NCBI GenBank assembly: GCA_000719695.1
Contig: JOHN01000045.1
Location: forward strand, 61,686-125,685
Direction of reading: 5' to 3'
DNA from: Streptomyces sp. NRRL F-6131
Lineage (GTDB): Bacteria > Actinomycetota > Actinomycetes > Streptomycetales > Streptomycetaceae
DNA length: 64,000 nucleotides
The notes beneath the pieces were generated by a model. The model had not been told where the DNA came from and searched no databases. It worked only from the letters and a program-made list of their open reading frames with translations. Shown in pieces: positions 27,019-35,521 of the stretch; position 1 is the first letter of the stretch; each line of letters opens with the position of its first letter. The position numbers and the translations under genes are program-made.

Positions 27019-27813
27019 GTCTCCGAGTGGTTGACCGCGCTGTGCAACGCCCCCGGTGTGCGGGGCAAGCCGTTGTCAGCCGGCCGGATCGCGAAGATCC
27101 ACCTTGTGTTCGGCATGGTGCTCAAGTACGCCGTGAAGACGGGGAAGATCGCGTCCAGCCCGGCCGTCGACCATGAGCTTCCGCAGGACGAGGACGACGA
27201 CCAGGTCTACCTCACGCACGAGCAGGTCGCGAGGCTGGCCCTGTCGGCCGGGGAGCATGCACTGCTGCTGGTCCTCGCCTACTGCGGGATCCGCTGGGGC
27301 GAGGTCTCGGGGCTCAAGGCCGGGCGGGTGCAGGCGGCCGCGCGTCGGCTCCGGATCGTTCAGGCTTACACCCGCAAGCGCGGCGGCGGGCTGTTGCTCA
27401 AGGACGTGAAGAACCACGAGAAGCGCTCCGTGCCGCTGCTCGGCTCGCTGGTCGCCGACCTGCGGGACGTGCTCAAGGGCAAGGGGCGGGATGCCCTGCT
27501 GTTCACCGGCCGCGACGGTGAGCCGATGGGCTACTGGGAGTTCCGCTCGACCGTCTTCGATCCGGCGGTCAAGGCGGCCGGGCTCGACGATCTCGGTCTC
27601 ACCCCGCACAAGCTCCGCCACACGGCGGCCTCGCTGGCCATCGCGGCCGGCGCGGACGTGAAGGTCGTGCAGCAGATGCTCGGCCACAAGTCGGCGGCGA
27701 TGACCCTCGACGTGTACGGGCACCTGTTCCCGGACCGCCTCGATGAGGTGGCGAACGCCCTCGACGCGGGCCGCGCGGCCGCACTGGCGGCCAGGACTGC
27801 GCTCGCCGCGTAG
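27019..27813 (+). pseudogene. Tyrosine recombinase (integrase), N-terminally truncated
   Basis: About 264 residues remain. The catalytic domain is complete: R in YCGIRWGEVSGL, K in LKDVKNHEKRSVPL, HxxR in PHKLRHTAAS, H in MLGHKSAAM, and Tyr in LDVYGHLF. The arm-binding N-terminus and much of the core-binding domain are lost. A TAG at 27016 closes the frame and the sequence switches to capsid remnant. Usual streptomycete integrases are about 380-420 residues. Ends 16 nt before the candidate attR. Confidence 0.75.
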
Positions 27814-27829
27814 TGGTCCGCCCGGATCG

Positions 27830-27851
27830 ATGTGTACAAAATGCGTACTGC
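27830..27851 (+). repeat. Candidate attR repeat
   Basis: ATGTGTAC and ATGCGTAC 11 bp apart followed by TGC; 19/22 identical to 19309-19330. A third GTGTAC lies at 27861. It directly follows the integrase stop. Confidence 0.5.
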
Positions 27852-27878
27852 CCGCCCGGTGTGTACCGGACGGGCAGT
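27847..27878. terminator. Hairpin at right edge of the island
   Basis: ACTGCCCG and CGGGCAGT close a stem containing CCGGT/ACCGG with a GTGT loop and one mismatch. It resembles the hairpin at 19154-19185 at 27 of 32 positions and follows the integrase remnant. The rest of 27879-28017 holds a GCACCGCAC/GTGCGGTGC stem (27921-27960) and no gene. Confidence 0.5.
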
Positions 27879-28017
27879 AGAAGAAGGCCTATGAGCTGGC
27901 ACTTCTGGTCAATCTTGTTGCACCGCACCCGCGTGGCGAACGCAGGCCGCGTGCGGTGCGAAGTGTGTTGTGCACCTCGGGTTTCCGGGTAGAGGGCCGG
28001 GTCGTCCCGAGGAGGGT

Positions 28018-28037
28018 GGGGCCGTCGGTGCGGCCCC
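28018..28037 (-). terminator. rpsT terminator
   Basis: GGGGCCG (28018-28024) pairs with CGGCCCC (28031-28037), 6-nt loop, eight bases after the rpsT stop codon on the minus strand. Confidence 0.6.
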
Positions 28038-28044
28038 GGGGGCG

Positions 28045-28314
28045 TCAGGCCTGGACGGCGGTGTTGACGCGCTTGGTGATGGCCGACTTCTTGTTGGCGG
28101 CCTGGTTGGCGTGGATGACGCCCTTGCTCACGGCCTTGTCCAGCGCCTTGGAGGCGGCGCGGGCCAGCTCGGTGGCCTTCTCGGTCTCGCCGGCGGCAGC
28201 GGCCTCACGGGCCTTGCGCAGGGCGGTCTTCAGCGAGGACTTGACGGCCTTGTTGCGCAGGCGCGCCTTCTCGTTGGTCTTGTTGCGCTTGATCTGGGAC
28301 TTGATGTTCGCCAC
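28045..28314 (-). CDS. rpsT: 30S ribosomal protein bS20
   Basis: 89 residues, highly basic: [20 protein letters not shown] at the N-terminus, [14 protein letters not shown], and the C-terminal [20 protein letters not shown] signature. bS20 binds 16S rRNA early in 30S assembly. It lies divergent from lepA apart from the short ABM gene, in conserved actinobacterial order. The accessory island now lies immediately downstream. Confidence 0.98.
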   Translation of the reverse strand: MANIKSQIKRNKTNEKARLRNKAVKSSLKTALRKAREAAAAGETEKATELARAASKALDKAVSKGVIHANQAANKKSAITKRVNTAVQA

Positions 28315-28478
28315 GAAAGTGCCTCAGTCTGTGTCATCGGTTGGAACGGGCTGCACCGCGCGGCCGCCGGACCAGCTGAGAGGGCATGCCGGGGCCAGGT
28401 GCAGCCGCCCACGCTACCAGGGGCGGCGGGTCCCGCCCAAACCGGCGGGCGCGGCCCGGCGCCGGGGCGGGTGGCGGC

Positions 28479-28784
28479 TCAGGCGCGCAGGAGCGGCTCG
28501 CCGTAGTGCTCGACCTCGGGGAACGGCCGGTAGAAGTGGTGCAGCAGGGCGCGCCACCGCTGGTACTCGGGGGAGCGGCGGAAGCCTTCGGTGTGGTCGG
28601 CGAGGGTCTCCCACTCGACCTGGAGCAGGAACCGGGAGCCGTGTCCCTCGTCGAGGCGGCGGCGCAGCTCCAGTGAGCGGAAGCCGGGCTGGCCGGCGAT
28701 CAGCGGGCGGGCCTCGGTGAAGGCGGCGAGGAACTCCTCCTCCCGGCCGGGCAGGACGTCGAGCAGGGCGCTTTCGAGGATCAT
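28479..28784 (-). CDS. Antibiotic biosynthesis monooxygenase (ABM) domain protein
   Basis: 101 residues from ATG 28784. ABM-fold pattern: [57 protein letters not shown], and a C-terminal [18 protein letters not shown]. Such dimeric ferredoxin-like proteins include quinol monooxygenases and haem-degrading enzymes. Position between rpsT and lepA is conserved in streptomycetes. Substrate unknown. Confidence 0.85.
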   Translation of the reverse strand: MILESALLDVLPGREEEFLAAFTEARPLIAGQPGFRSLELRRRLDEGHGSRFLLQVEWETLADHTEGFRRSPEYQRWRALLHHFYRPFPEVEHYGEPLLRA

Positions 28785-29022
28785 GCCCGGCAGCCTGCCG
28801 CACCGGGTCGCCCGCGCGACAGCGGGCTCCGCCCGGGCCCCGCCCGCACCCCGCGCGGGCCCGCGGGCGGCCCGAACCCGACGGGTGGCGCGCGCCCCGC
28901 CCGCGGGAGGTGGGAAGATGGGAGGAACTATCTCGATCGGACGACCGTCCGGTCGCCCGGGAAGCCGGTCAGCGATGATCCGGACACCCCCGGCCCCCGG
29001 ACCAACGGAGAATCGGACCAAG

Positions 29023-30894
29023 GTGCCCGCGACCCCCAGCAATGTGCCAGAGCCCAGCCGTACCGACCCGGCGCTGATCCGCAACTTCTGCATCATCGCC
29101 CACATCGACCACGGCAAGTCGACGCTCGCCGACCGGATGCTGCAGATCACCGGTGTGGTCGACCCGCGGCAGATGCGCGCCCAGTACCTCGACCGCATGG
29201 ACATCGAGCGCGAGCGCGGCATCACCATCAAGTCGCAGGCCGTCCGCCTCCCGTGGGCGCCGAAGACCGGCCCCCACACCGGGTCCACGCACATCCTCAA
29301 CATGATCGACACCCCGGGCCACGTGGACTTCACGTACGAGGTGTCCCGCTCCCTCGCGGCCTGCGAGGGCACCGTCCTGGTCGTCGACGCGGCGCAGGGC
29401 ATCGAGGCGCAGACCCTCGCCAACCTGTACCTGGCGCTGGAGAACGACCTCACGATCGTCCCGGTGCTGAACAAGATCGACCTGCCGGCCGCCCAGCCGG
29501 AGAAGTACGCCGAGGAGATCGCCCACATCATCGGCTGCGACCCGGGCGACGTCCTGAAGGTCAGCGCCAAGACGGGTCTCGGCGTCGAGGACCTGCTGGA
29601 CCACATCGTCAACACCGTCCCGGCCCCGGTCGGCGTCGCGGACGCCCCGGCCCGCGCGATGATCTTCGACTCGGTCTACGACTCGTACCGCGGCGTGGTC
29701 ACCTACGTCCGTGTCGTCGACGGCCAGCTCACCAAGCGTGAGCGGATCGCGATGATGTCGACCGGCGCGACCCACGAGCTGCTGGAGATCGGCGTCATCT
29801 CGCCGGAGCCCAAGGTCGCGGACGGCCTGGGCGTCGGCGAGGTGGGCTACATCATCACCGGCGTGAAGGACGTCCGGCAGTCCAAGGTCGGTGACACCAT
29901 CACCTCGATGCACAAGGGTGCGACCGAGGCGCTGGGCGGCTACAAGGACCCGCGTCCGATGGTGTTCTCCGGTCTGTACCCGCTGGACGGCTCGGACTAC
30001 CCGCTGCTGCGCGACGCGCTCGACAAGCTGCGGCTGAACGACGCGGCGCTGGTGTACGAGCCGGAGACCTCGGTCGCGCTCGGCTTCGGCTACCGCTGCG
30101 GCTTCCTCGGCCTGCTGCACCTGGAGATCATCCGGGAGCGCCTGGAGCGCGAGTTCAACCTCGACCTGATCTCCACCGCCCCGAACGTGGTCTACCGGGT
30201 GATCATGGAGGACGGCACCGAGCACACCGTCACCAACCCGAGCGAGTTCCCCACCGGCAAGATCGCCGAGGTGTACGAGCCGGTCGTGCGCGGCACCATC
30301 CTGGCGCCGAACGAGTTCGTCGGCGCGATCATGGAGCTCTGCCAGTCCCGCCGCGGCAACCTCCAGGGCATGGACTACCTGTCCGAGGACCGGGTCGAGC
30401 TGCGCTACACCCTCCCGCTGGCCGAGATCGTCTTCGACTTCTTCGACCAGCTGAAGTCCAAGACCCGCGGCTACGCCTCGCTCGACTACGAGCCCATCGG
30501 CGAGCAGAGCGCGAGCCTGGTGAAGGTCGACATCCTGCTGCACGGCGACGCGGTGGACGCGTTCTCCGCGATCGTGCACAAGGACAAGGCCTACAGCTAC
30601 GGCGTCATGATGGCCGGCAAGCTGCAGAAGCTGATCCCGCGCCAGCAGTTCGAGGTGCCGATCCAGGCGGCGATCGGCTCGCGGGTGATCGCCCGTGAGA
30701 CGGTCCGCGCGATCCGCAAGGACGTCCTCGCCAAGTGCTACGGCGGTGACATCTCCCGCAAGCGGAAGCTGCTCGAGAAGCAGAAGGAGGGCAAGAAGCG
30801 GATGAAGATGGTCGGCCGGGTGGAGGTTCCCCAGGAGGCCTTCATCGCCGCGCTGTCCACCGACGCCGAGGCCCCCAAGGGCGAGAAGAAGTAA
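29023..30894 (+). CDS. lepA: Elongation factor 4
   Basis: 623 residues from GTG 29023; this start matches the known streptomycete N-terminus ([15 protein letters not shown]). GTPase motifs are G1 [10 protein letters not shown]2 [10 protein letters not shown]3 DTPGHVDF and G4 NKIDLP. The EF-G-like domains follow, with the LepA-specific C-terminus ([39 protein letters not shown]). LepA acts on ribosome biogenesis and back-translocation. An in-frame extension to 28591 exists but is Arg/Pro-rich and not conserved-looking. Confidence 0.97.
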   Translation: MPATPSNVPEPSRTDPALIRNFCIIAHIDHGKSTLADRMLQITGVVDPRQMRAQYLDRMDIERERGITIKSQAVRLPWAPKTGPHTGSTHILNMIDTPGHVDFTYEVSRSLAACEGTVLVVDAAQGIEAQTLANLYLALENDLTIVPVLNKIDLPAAQPEKYAEEIAHIIGCDPGDVLKVSAKTGLGVEDLLDHIVNTVPAPVGVADAPARAMIFDSVYDSYRGVVTYVRVVDGQLTKRERIAMMSTGATHELLEIGVISPEPKVADGLGVGEVGYIITGVKDVRQSKVGDTITSMHKGATEALGGYKDPRPMVFSGLYPLDGSDYPLLRDALDKLRLNDAALVYEPETSVALGFGYRCGFLGLLHLEIIRERLEREFNLDLISTAPNVVYRVIMEDGTEHTVTNPSEFPTGKIAEVYEPVVRGTILAPNEFVGAIMELCQSRRGNLQGMDYLSEDRVELRYTLPLAEIVFDFFDQLKSKTRGYASLDYEPIGEQSASLVKVDILLHGDAVDAFSAIVHKDKAYSYGVMMAGKLQKLIPRQQFEVPIQAAIGSRVIARETVRAIRKDVLAKCYGGDISRKRKLLEKQKEGKKRMKMVGRVEVPQEAFIAALSTDAEAPKGEKK

Positions 30895-30907
30895 CCGCGC
30901 GGGAGTG

Positions 30908-30983
30908 GTGGCCACGGCGGAGCCGTGGCCACGGCGCCACCGCGAGGGGCCCGGGACGCACACCGCGTCCCGGGCCCCTCGCG
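30908..30983. terminator. Bidirectional double hairpin between lepA and the oxidoreductase
   Basis: GTGGCCACGGC (30908-30918) pairs with GCCGTGGCCAC (30922-30932). CGCGAGGGGCCCGGGACGC (30941-30959) pairs perfectly with 30965-30983, a 19-bp stem with a 5-nt loop. Placed between convergent genes. Confidence 0.8.
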
Positions 30984-31010
30984 CGTACGGCCGCCCCGCC
31001 GGCGGGTCGC

Positions 31011-32078
31011 TCAGCGCAGCGACATCACGACGCTCTTGATGATCGCCGCCTTGATCAGCCGCCCGGTCCGGCCGGTGAGCGCGCCCGGCCGCATCGAGTC
31101 GTCGCCGTGGATCAGCTGGACCAGCCCGTCGCGCCGCCCGAGGCTCAGGCACTGCACGACGTACCGGAAGGCGAAGGGCTTGGCGGTGCGCCCGGCGAGC
31201 AGCTTGCCCACGTACTGGCCCTGCGGCAGGGCGGTGGCGCAGCCCATCCGCAGGGTGCCGGTGCCGGGGACGGTGACCTCGGCGGCGTCGCCGATGACGT
31301 GCACCTCGGGGTGCGAGACCGACCGCAGGTGGTCGTCGACGATCGCCCGGCCGGCCGGGTTGACGGCGAGGCCGGCCTCGGCGGCGAGCGGGTGCGGTTC
31401 CATCGAGGCGGCCCAGACGACCAGGTCGGCGGGGATCCGGCCGGCGGTGGTGGTGAGGCCCTCGGCGTCGACGGCGGTGACGGCGCTGTGCTCGTCGATC
31501 CCGACGCCGAGGCCGCGCAGCACCCGGTGGACGTGGTCGTGGCCCTTGGCCGAGAACCAGCCGCCGACCCGGTCGGCGGCGACCAGCCGCACGGTCCAGC
31601 GGGGGTGGGCCTCGGCGAGTTCGGCGGCGAGTTCGATGCCGGTGGCGCCGCCGCCGACGACGGCGACGGTGCCGGGGCGGTCGGCGGTGCGCAGCCGTTC
31701 GGCGACCTCGGCGGCCTGTTCGGCGCTGTAGGCGTGCTCGTCGGCGCCGGGGACGCCGAGCCGGGCGGTGCGGCTGCCGAGGGCGTAGACGAGGGTGTCG
31801 TAGGCGAGGGTGTCGCCGTTGTCGAGGAGGACCTTGCGGCCGGCGAGGTCGAGTTCGGTGGCGCGGGCGGCGATGTGGCGGACGTCGCGCCCGCGCAGCA
31901 CCTCGGTGAGGGCGGGCCGGTTCTCGGGGAGGCCGGCGGCGGTCTCGTGCTGGCGGATGCGGTGCAGGAGGCGGGCCTCGGGGGCGATCAGGGTGACCCG
32001 GCCGCGCTTGCCGGCGCGGGTCGCTGCGGCGAGGCCCGCGTAGCCGGCACCCAGTACGACGATCTGCTTCTCGGTCAT
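31011..32078 (-). CDS. FAD-dependent NAD(P)/disulfide-type oxidoreductase (NDH-2-like)
   Basis: 355 residues from ATG 32078. Two Rossmann motifs: N-terminal FAD site IVVLGAGYAGLAAA and central NAD(P) site VAVVGGGATGIELAAEL; the FAD ribityl motif is VHVIGDAAEV. This resembles type II NADH dehydrogenases and AIF-like reductases but lacks a redox CxxC. It follows an ECF41 sigma factor, and an ECF41-type promoter lies between them. This fits the established rule that ECF41 factors control a neighbouring oxidoreductase, epimerase or carboxymuconolactone decarboxylase gene. Confidence 0.88.
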   Translation of the reverse strand: MTEKQIVVLGAGYAGLAAATRAGKRGRVTLIAPEARLLHRIRQHETAAGLPENRPALTEVLRGRDVRHIAARATELDLAGRKVLLDNGDTLAYDTLVYALGSRTARLGVPGADEHAYSAEQAAEVAERLRTADRPGTVAVVGGGATGIELAAELAEAHPRWTVRLVAADRVGGWFSAKGHDHVHRVLRGLGVGIDEHSAVTAVDAEGLTTTAGRIPADLVVWAASMEPHPLAAEAGLAVNPAGRAIVDDHLRSVSHPEVHVIGDAAEVTVPGTGTLRMGCATALPQGQYVGKLLAGRTAKPFAFRYVVQCLSLGRRDGLVQLIHGDDSMRPGALTGRTGRLIKAAIIKSVVMSLR

Positions 32079-32169
32079 GTCGTCCCGCTCCTTCGTGGCG
32101 CCGTCGGTGGCGTCCTCTCGCGGCGTCCCCGGGGTGGCCGGGGAACGCTCTCCGCGTGTTCGGAAGGGG

Positions 32170-32196
32170 GACGACGGAGCCCGTCGGAGTGTGACG
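32170..32196 (-). promoter_or_regulatory. ECF41-type promoter of the oxidoreductase gene
   Basis: On the minus strand CGTCACA (32196-32190), a 16-nt spacer, then CGTC (32173-32170) matches the ECF41 consensus TGTCACA-N16-CGTC with one mismatch. It sits 92 nt before the oxidoreductase start. TGTGACG/CGTCACA (32190-32196 and 32205-32211) is also an inverted repeat. Confidence 0.7.
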
Positions 32197-32206
32197 GTGA
32201 CCTGCG

Positions 32207-33202
32207 TCACACTGCCGTGGGGTCGGCGGGCGGGTTGAGGTGGGTGAGCTTCTCCGGGTTGACCACGGTGTACGCGGAGGTGATCCGGCCGTCGGCGACG
32301 GTGAAGCCGAGCACGCCGCCGACGACGCCAGGCTGCTGGTACCAGACCAGGCCGGGTTCGCCGTTGACCAGGGCGAACTCGATGACGGTGTCGGGGGTGC
32401 CCCACTTGGCGACCATGCCGGCGACGAGCCGGGAGACCTTGTCCGCGCCGAGCACCGGGCGGGCGCCGGCGGTGACGAGGCCGCCGCCGTCGGAGTGCCA
32501 GACCACCTCGGGGTCGAGGACGGCGAGCAGGCCCTCGATGTCGCCGCGGGCGGTGGCGGCGGCGAAGGCCTCGACGGCCTGCCGGTGCTCGGCGGGGTCG
32601 GCGGTGGCCCGGCGGCCGCCGTCCTTGACCCGGCGGCGGGCGCGGGAGGCGAGCTGGCGGGCGGCGTCGGGGCTGCGGTCGAGGGAGGCGGCGATCTCGT
32701 CGAAGCCGACGGCGAAGACGTCGTGGAGGACGAAGGCGGCGCGTTCGGCGGGGGTGAGCTGTTCGAGGACGGCGAGCAGGGCCAGCGAGACGGATTCGCC
32801 GAGTTCGGCGATCTCGGCGGGGGAGGCGGGGCCGCTCTGGTAGGAGACGGACGGTTCGGGCAGCCATTCGCCGAAGTAGGACTCGCGGCGGGCCCGGGCG
32901 GAGCCGAGCTGGTCGTAGCAGAGGCGGGTGACGACGGTGGTGAGGTAGGCGCGGGGGTCGGCGACGGTGCCGCGGTCGGCGGCCCGCCAGCGCAGCCAGG
33001 CCTCCTGGAGGACGTCCTCGGCGTCGGTGAAGGAGCCGAGCATCCGGTAGGCGACGGAGCCGAGGTAGCGCCGGTTGGCCTCGAAGGCGTCCGGGGCGTC
33101 CGGCGCGTCCGGGGCGTCCGGCGCGTCCGGGGTGGTCGGGTCGGTCGGCTGGGTGCTGCCGGGAGCGGGTGCGGCGGTCGCCGCCGACGGGTCGTCACTC
33201 AC
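32207..33202 (-). CDS. sigJ: ECF41-family RNA polymerase sigma factor, SigJ type
   Basis: 331 residues from GTG 33202. Disordered N-terminus with a DAP repeat; sigma-2 (YLGSVAYRMLGSFTDAEDVLQEAWLRW, read as RMLGSFTDAEDVLQEAWLRW) and sigma-4 (LTPAERAAFVLHDVFAVGFDEIA). The C-terminal SnoaL-like domain carries HSDGGGL and the terminal NPEKLTHL motif that defines ECF41. In this group the fused domain replaces an anti-sigma factor and modulates activity. The oxidoreductase downstream is the likely target. Confidence 0.92.
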   Translation of the reverse strand: MSDDPSAATAAPAPGSTQPTDPTTPDAPDAPDAPDAPDAFEANRRYLGSVAYRMLGSFTDAEDVLQEAWLRWRAADRGTVADPRAYLTTVVTRLCYDQLGSARARRESYFGEWLPEPSVSYQSGPASPAEIAELGESVSLALLAVLEQLTPAERAAFVLHDVFAVGFDEIAASLDRSPDAARQLASRARRRVKDGGRRATADPAEHRQAVEAFAAATARGDIEGLLAVLDPEVVWHSDGGGLVTAGARPVLGADKVSRLVAGMVAKWGTPDTVIEFALVNGEPGLVWYQQPGVVGGVLGFTVADGRITSAYTVVNPEKLTHLNPPADPTAV

Positions 33203-33379
33203 GGGCCCTACGGTAGCGCCCGGCGGGTCGGCCCGGCCGGGCGGCCGGGTCCCTGACGTGCGCGGGCCCGGGGCGGGACCGGCCGTGGGGCCGGGCCGCC
33301 CCGGGCCCGCGGGGTTCACCGGGTGGGCGCGGGATCGCGCCGCGGGTTGTCCGACCCGGGCGCGGGAGCGCGCGGAGGG

Positions 33380-35521
33380 CTATTCGACCTCGGCCACCGC
33401 CTCGGCGAACTGCGCCTTGTAGAGCCGGGCGTAGGCCCCGTCGGCGGCGATCAGTTCGTCGTGGCCGCCCTGTTCGACGATGGAGCCGTTCTCCATCACG
33501 AGGATCACGTCGGCGTCCCGGATGGTGGAGAGCCGGTGGGCGATCACGAAGCTGGTGCGGCCGGTGCGCAGCCGGGCCATGGCCCGCTGGATGAGCACCT
33601 CGGTGCGGGTGTCGACGGAGCTGGTGGCCTCGTCGAGGACCAGGATCGACGGTTGGGCGAGGAAGGCGCGGGCGATGGTGATGAGCTGCTTCTCGCCGGC
33701 GCTGACGCCGGTGCCCTCGTCGTCGATGACGGTGTCGTAGCCGTCGGGCAGGGTGCGCACGAAGCGGTCGACGTGGGCGGCCCGGGCGGCTTCGACGACC
33801 TGGTCGCGGGTGGCTCCGACGGCGCCGTAGGCGATGTTGTCGGCGATGCTGCCGCCGAACAGCCAGGTGTCCTGGAGGACCATGCCGATGCCGGAGCGCA
33901 GGTCCTCGCGGGACATGGCGGCGATGTCGACGCCGTCGAGGGTGATCCGTCCGGAGCTGACTTCGTAGAACCGCATCAGCAGGTTGACCATGGTGGTCTT
34001 GCCGGCGCCGGTGGGGCCGACGATGGCGACGGTCTGGCCGGGTTCGACCTTGAGCGAGAGGTCGTCGATGAGCGGCTTGTCGGGGTCGTAGCGGAAGGCG
34101 ACGTCCTGGAAGACGACCCGGCCGCGCAGGGTGTCGGGCCGTTCGGGCATGGCCGGTTCGGGGGTCTGCTCGGCCGAGTCGAGGAGTTCGAAGACGCGCT
34201 CGGCGGAGGCGACGCCGGACTGCACCAGGTTGGCCATGCTGGCGACCTGGGTGAGCGGCTGGCTGAACTGCCGGGAGTACTGGATGAAGGCCTGGACGTC
34301 GCCGATGGTCAGGGCGCCGCCGGCCACCCGCAGGCCGCCGACGACGGCGATGAGCACGTACTGGAGGTTGCCGATGAGCATCATCGCGGGCTGGATGATG
34401 CCGGAGATGAACTGGGCCTTGAAGCTGGAGGCGTAGAGGGCCTCGTTGTGCTCGCGGAAGGTTTCGGCGGACTCCTTCTGCCGGCCGAAGACCTTGACCA
34501 GGGTGTGGCCGGTGTACATCTCCTCGATGTGCGCGTTGAGCTGCCCGGTGGAGCGCCACTGCTGGACGAACTGGGGCTGGGCGCGCTTGCCGACGCGGGT
34601 GGCGACGACGACGGAGAGCGGGACGGCGATCAGCGCGATGAGGGCGAGCAGCCAGGAGATCCAGAACATCATGGCGAGCACGCCGACGACGGTGAGCAGC
34701 GAGTTGATCACCTGGCCGGTGGTCTGCTGCATGGTCTGGCTGATGTTGTCGATGTCGTTGGTGACGCGGCTGAGGACCTCGCCGCGGGGCTGCTTGTCGA
34801 AGTAGCTGAGCGGGAGACGGGCGAGCTTGGCCTCGGTGTCCTGGCGCAGTCGGTAGCCGACGCGCTGGATGGCGCGGGCGGCGAGGCGGCCCTGGACGAC
34901 GCCGAAGACGGCGGAGGCCACGTAGATGGCGAGGACCCAGAGCAGGACGCTGCCGATGGCGTCGAAGTCCATGCCCTGGCCGGGGGTGAAGTCGACGGAG
35001 GAGATCAGGTTGGCGAGGTCGCCGTCGCCGCGGCCGCGCATGGCGTCGACGATCTGCTGTTTCGAGGCGTCGGCGGGGAAGCGGGAGCTGACCACGCCGG
35101 CGAAGATGAGGTCGGTGGCGTGGCCGAGGATCTTGGGGCCGACGATGGCGGCGCCGATGCTGAGGACGCCGAGGGCGAGGACGCCGGCGATGAGGGCGCG
35201 TTCGGGGCGGAGCAGTTTGAGCAGCCGCTTGCCGGAGGTCTTGAAGTCCATGGACTTCTCGGCGCCCTGACCGCCCATGAAGCGGCCGGGTCCGGCCGGG
35301 CCGCGGCGGGCGGCGGCGGCCTGCGAGTCGCCGCCCGGAGCGCCGGGTCCGCCGGGTCCGCCGGGTCCGCCGGGCCCGCCGGGGCGTCCCGGTCCACCCG
35401 GTCCACCCGGTCCGCCCGGTCCGCCGGGGCGTCCGCCCGGTGCCTTGTCGAAGCCCGGTCCGCCCGGCCGCCCGCCGGGCGCCTTGTCGAACCCGGGGGA
35501 GGGCCTGTCGGGGCTGGTCAC
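33380..35521 (-). CDS. ABC exporter half-transporter, second subunit (canonical ATPase site)
   Basis: 713 residues from GTG 35521. The first 90 residues are a Gly/Pro tail with a duplicated PGFDKAPGGRPGG and PGGPGG runs. A six-helix exporter domain (about 110-430) and the nucleotide-binding domain follow: Walker A GPTGAGKTT, signature VSAGEKQL, Walker B LVLDEATSSVD, switch His in IAHRLST. The preceding gene's stop overlaps this start as GTGA, so both halves are made together as a heterodimer. Substrate unknown; such pairs export drugs or lipids. Confidence 0.93.
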   Translation of the reverse strand: MTSPDRPSPGFDKAPGGRPGGPGFDKAPGGRPGGPGGPGGPGGPGRPGGPGGPGGPGGPGAPGGDSQAAAARRGPAGPGRFMGGQGAEKSMDFKTSGKRLLKLLRPERALIAGVLALGVLSIGAAIVGPKILGHATDLIFAGVVSSRFPADASKQQIVDAMRGRGDGDLANLISSVDFTPGQGMDFDAIGSVLLWVLAIYVASAVFGVVQGRLAARAIQRVGYRLRQDTEAKLARLPLSYFDKQPRGEVLSRVTNDIDNISQTMQQTTGQVINSLLTVVGVLAMMFWISWLLALIALIAVPLSVVVATRVGKRAQPQFVQQWRSTGQLNAHIEEMYTGHTLVKVFGRQKESAETFREHNEALYASSFKAQFISGIIQPAMMLIGNLQYVLIAVVGGLRVAGGALTIGDVQAFIQYSRQFSQPLTQVASMANLVQSGVASAERVFELLDSAEQTPEPAMPERPDTLRGRVVFQDVAFRYDPDKPLIDDLSLKVEPGQTVAIVGPTGAGKTTMVNLLMRFYEVSSGRITLDGVDIAAMSREDLRSGIGMVLQDTWLFGGSIADNIAYGAVGATRDQVVEAARAAHVDRFVRTLPDGYDTVIDDEGTGVSAGEKQLITIARAFLAQPSILVLDEATSSVDTRTEVLIQRAMARLRTGRTSFVIAHRLSTIRDADVILVMENGSIVEQGGHDELIAADGAYARLYKAQFAEAVAEVE

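Larger units (their letters stand above)
19309..27851 (+). mobile_element. Degenerate integrative element / prophage remnant
   Basis: About 8.5 kb of accessory genes split the conserved holA-rpsT neighbourhood. The candidate ends are direct 22-bp repeats (19309-19330 and 27830-27851, 19/22 identical). A truncated tyrosine integrase stops 16 nt before the right copy. Inside are a capsid pseudogene, a frameshifted DNA-binding protein, an IS630-type insertion, small coupled operons and an XRE/CYTH pair. No replication initiator, TraB-like translocase, terminase or portal gene is present, so the element is probably immobile. Exact ends are inference. Confidence 0.7.

Noticed and set aside
19240..27895. 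8-bp inverted match CATAGGCC / GGCCTATG near the two island ends
   Set aside because: Too short to distinguish from chance and not next to the integrase in the expected way.
19200..27960. Intact conjugative element or functional prophage
   Set aside because: No translocase, replication initiator, terminase or portal gene is present; the integrase and capsid genes are broken.
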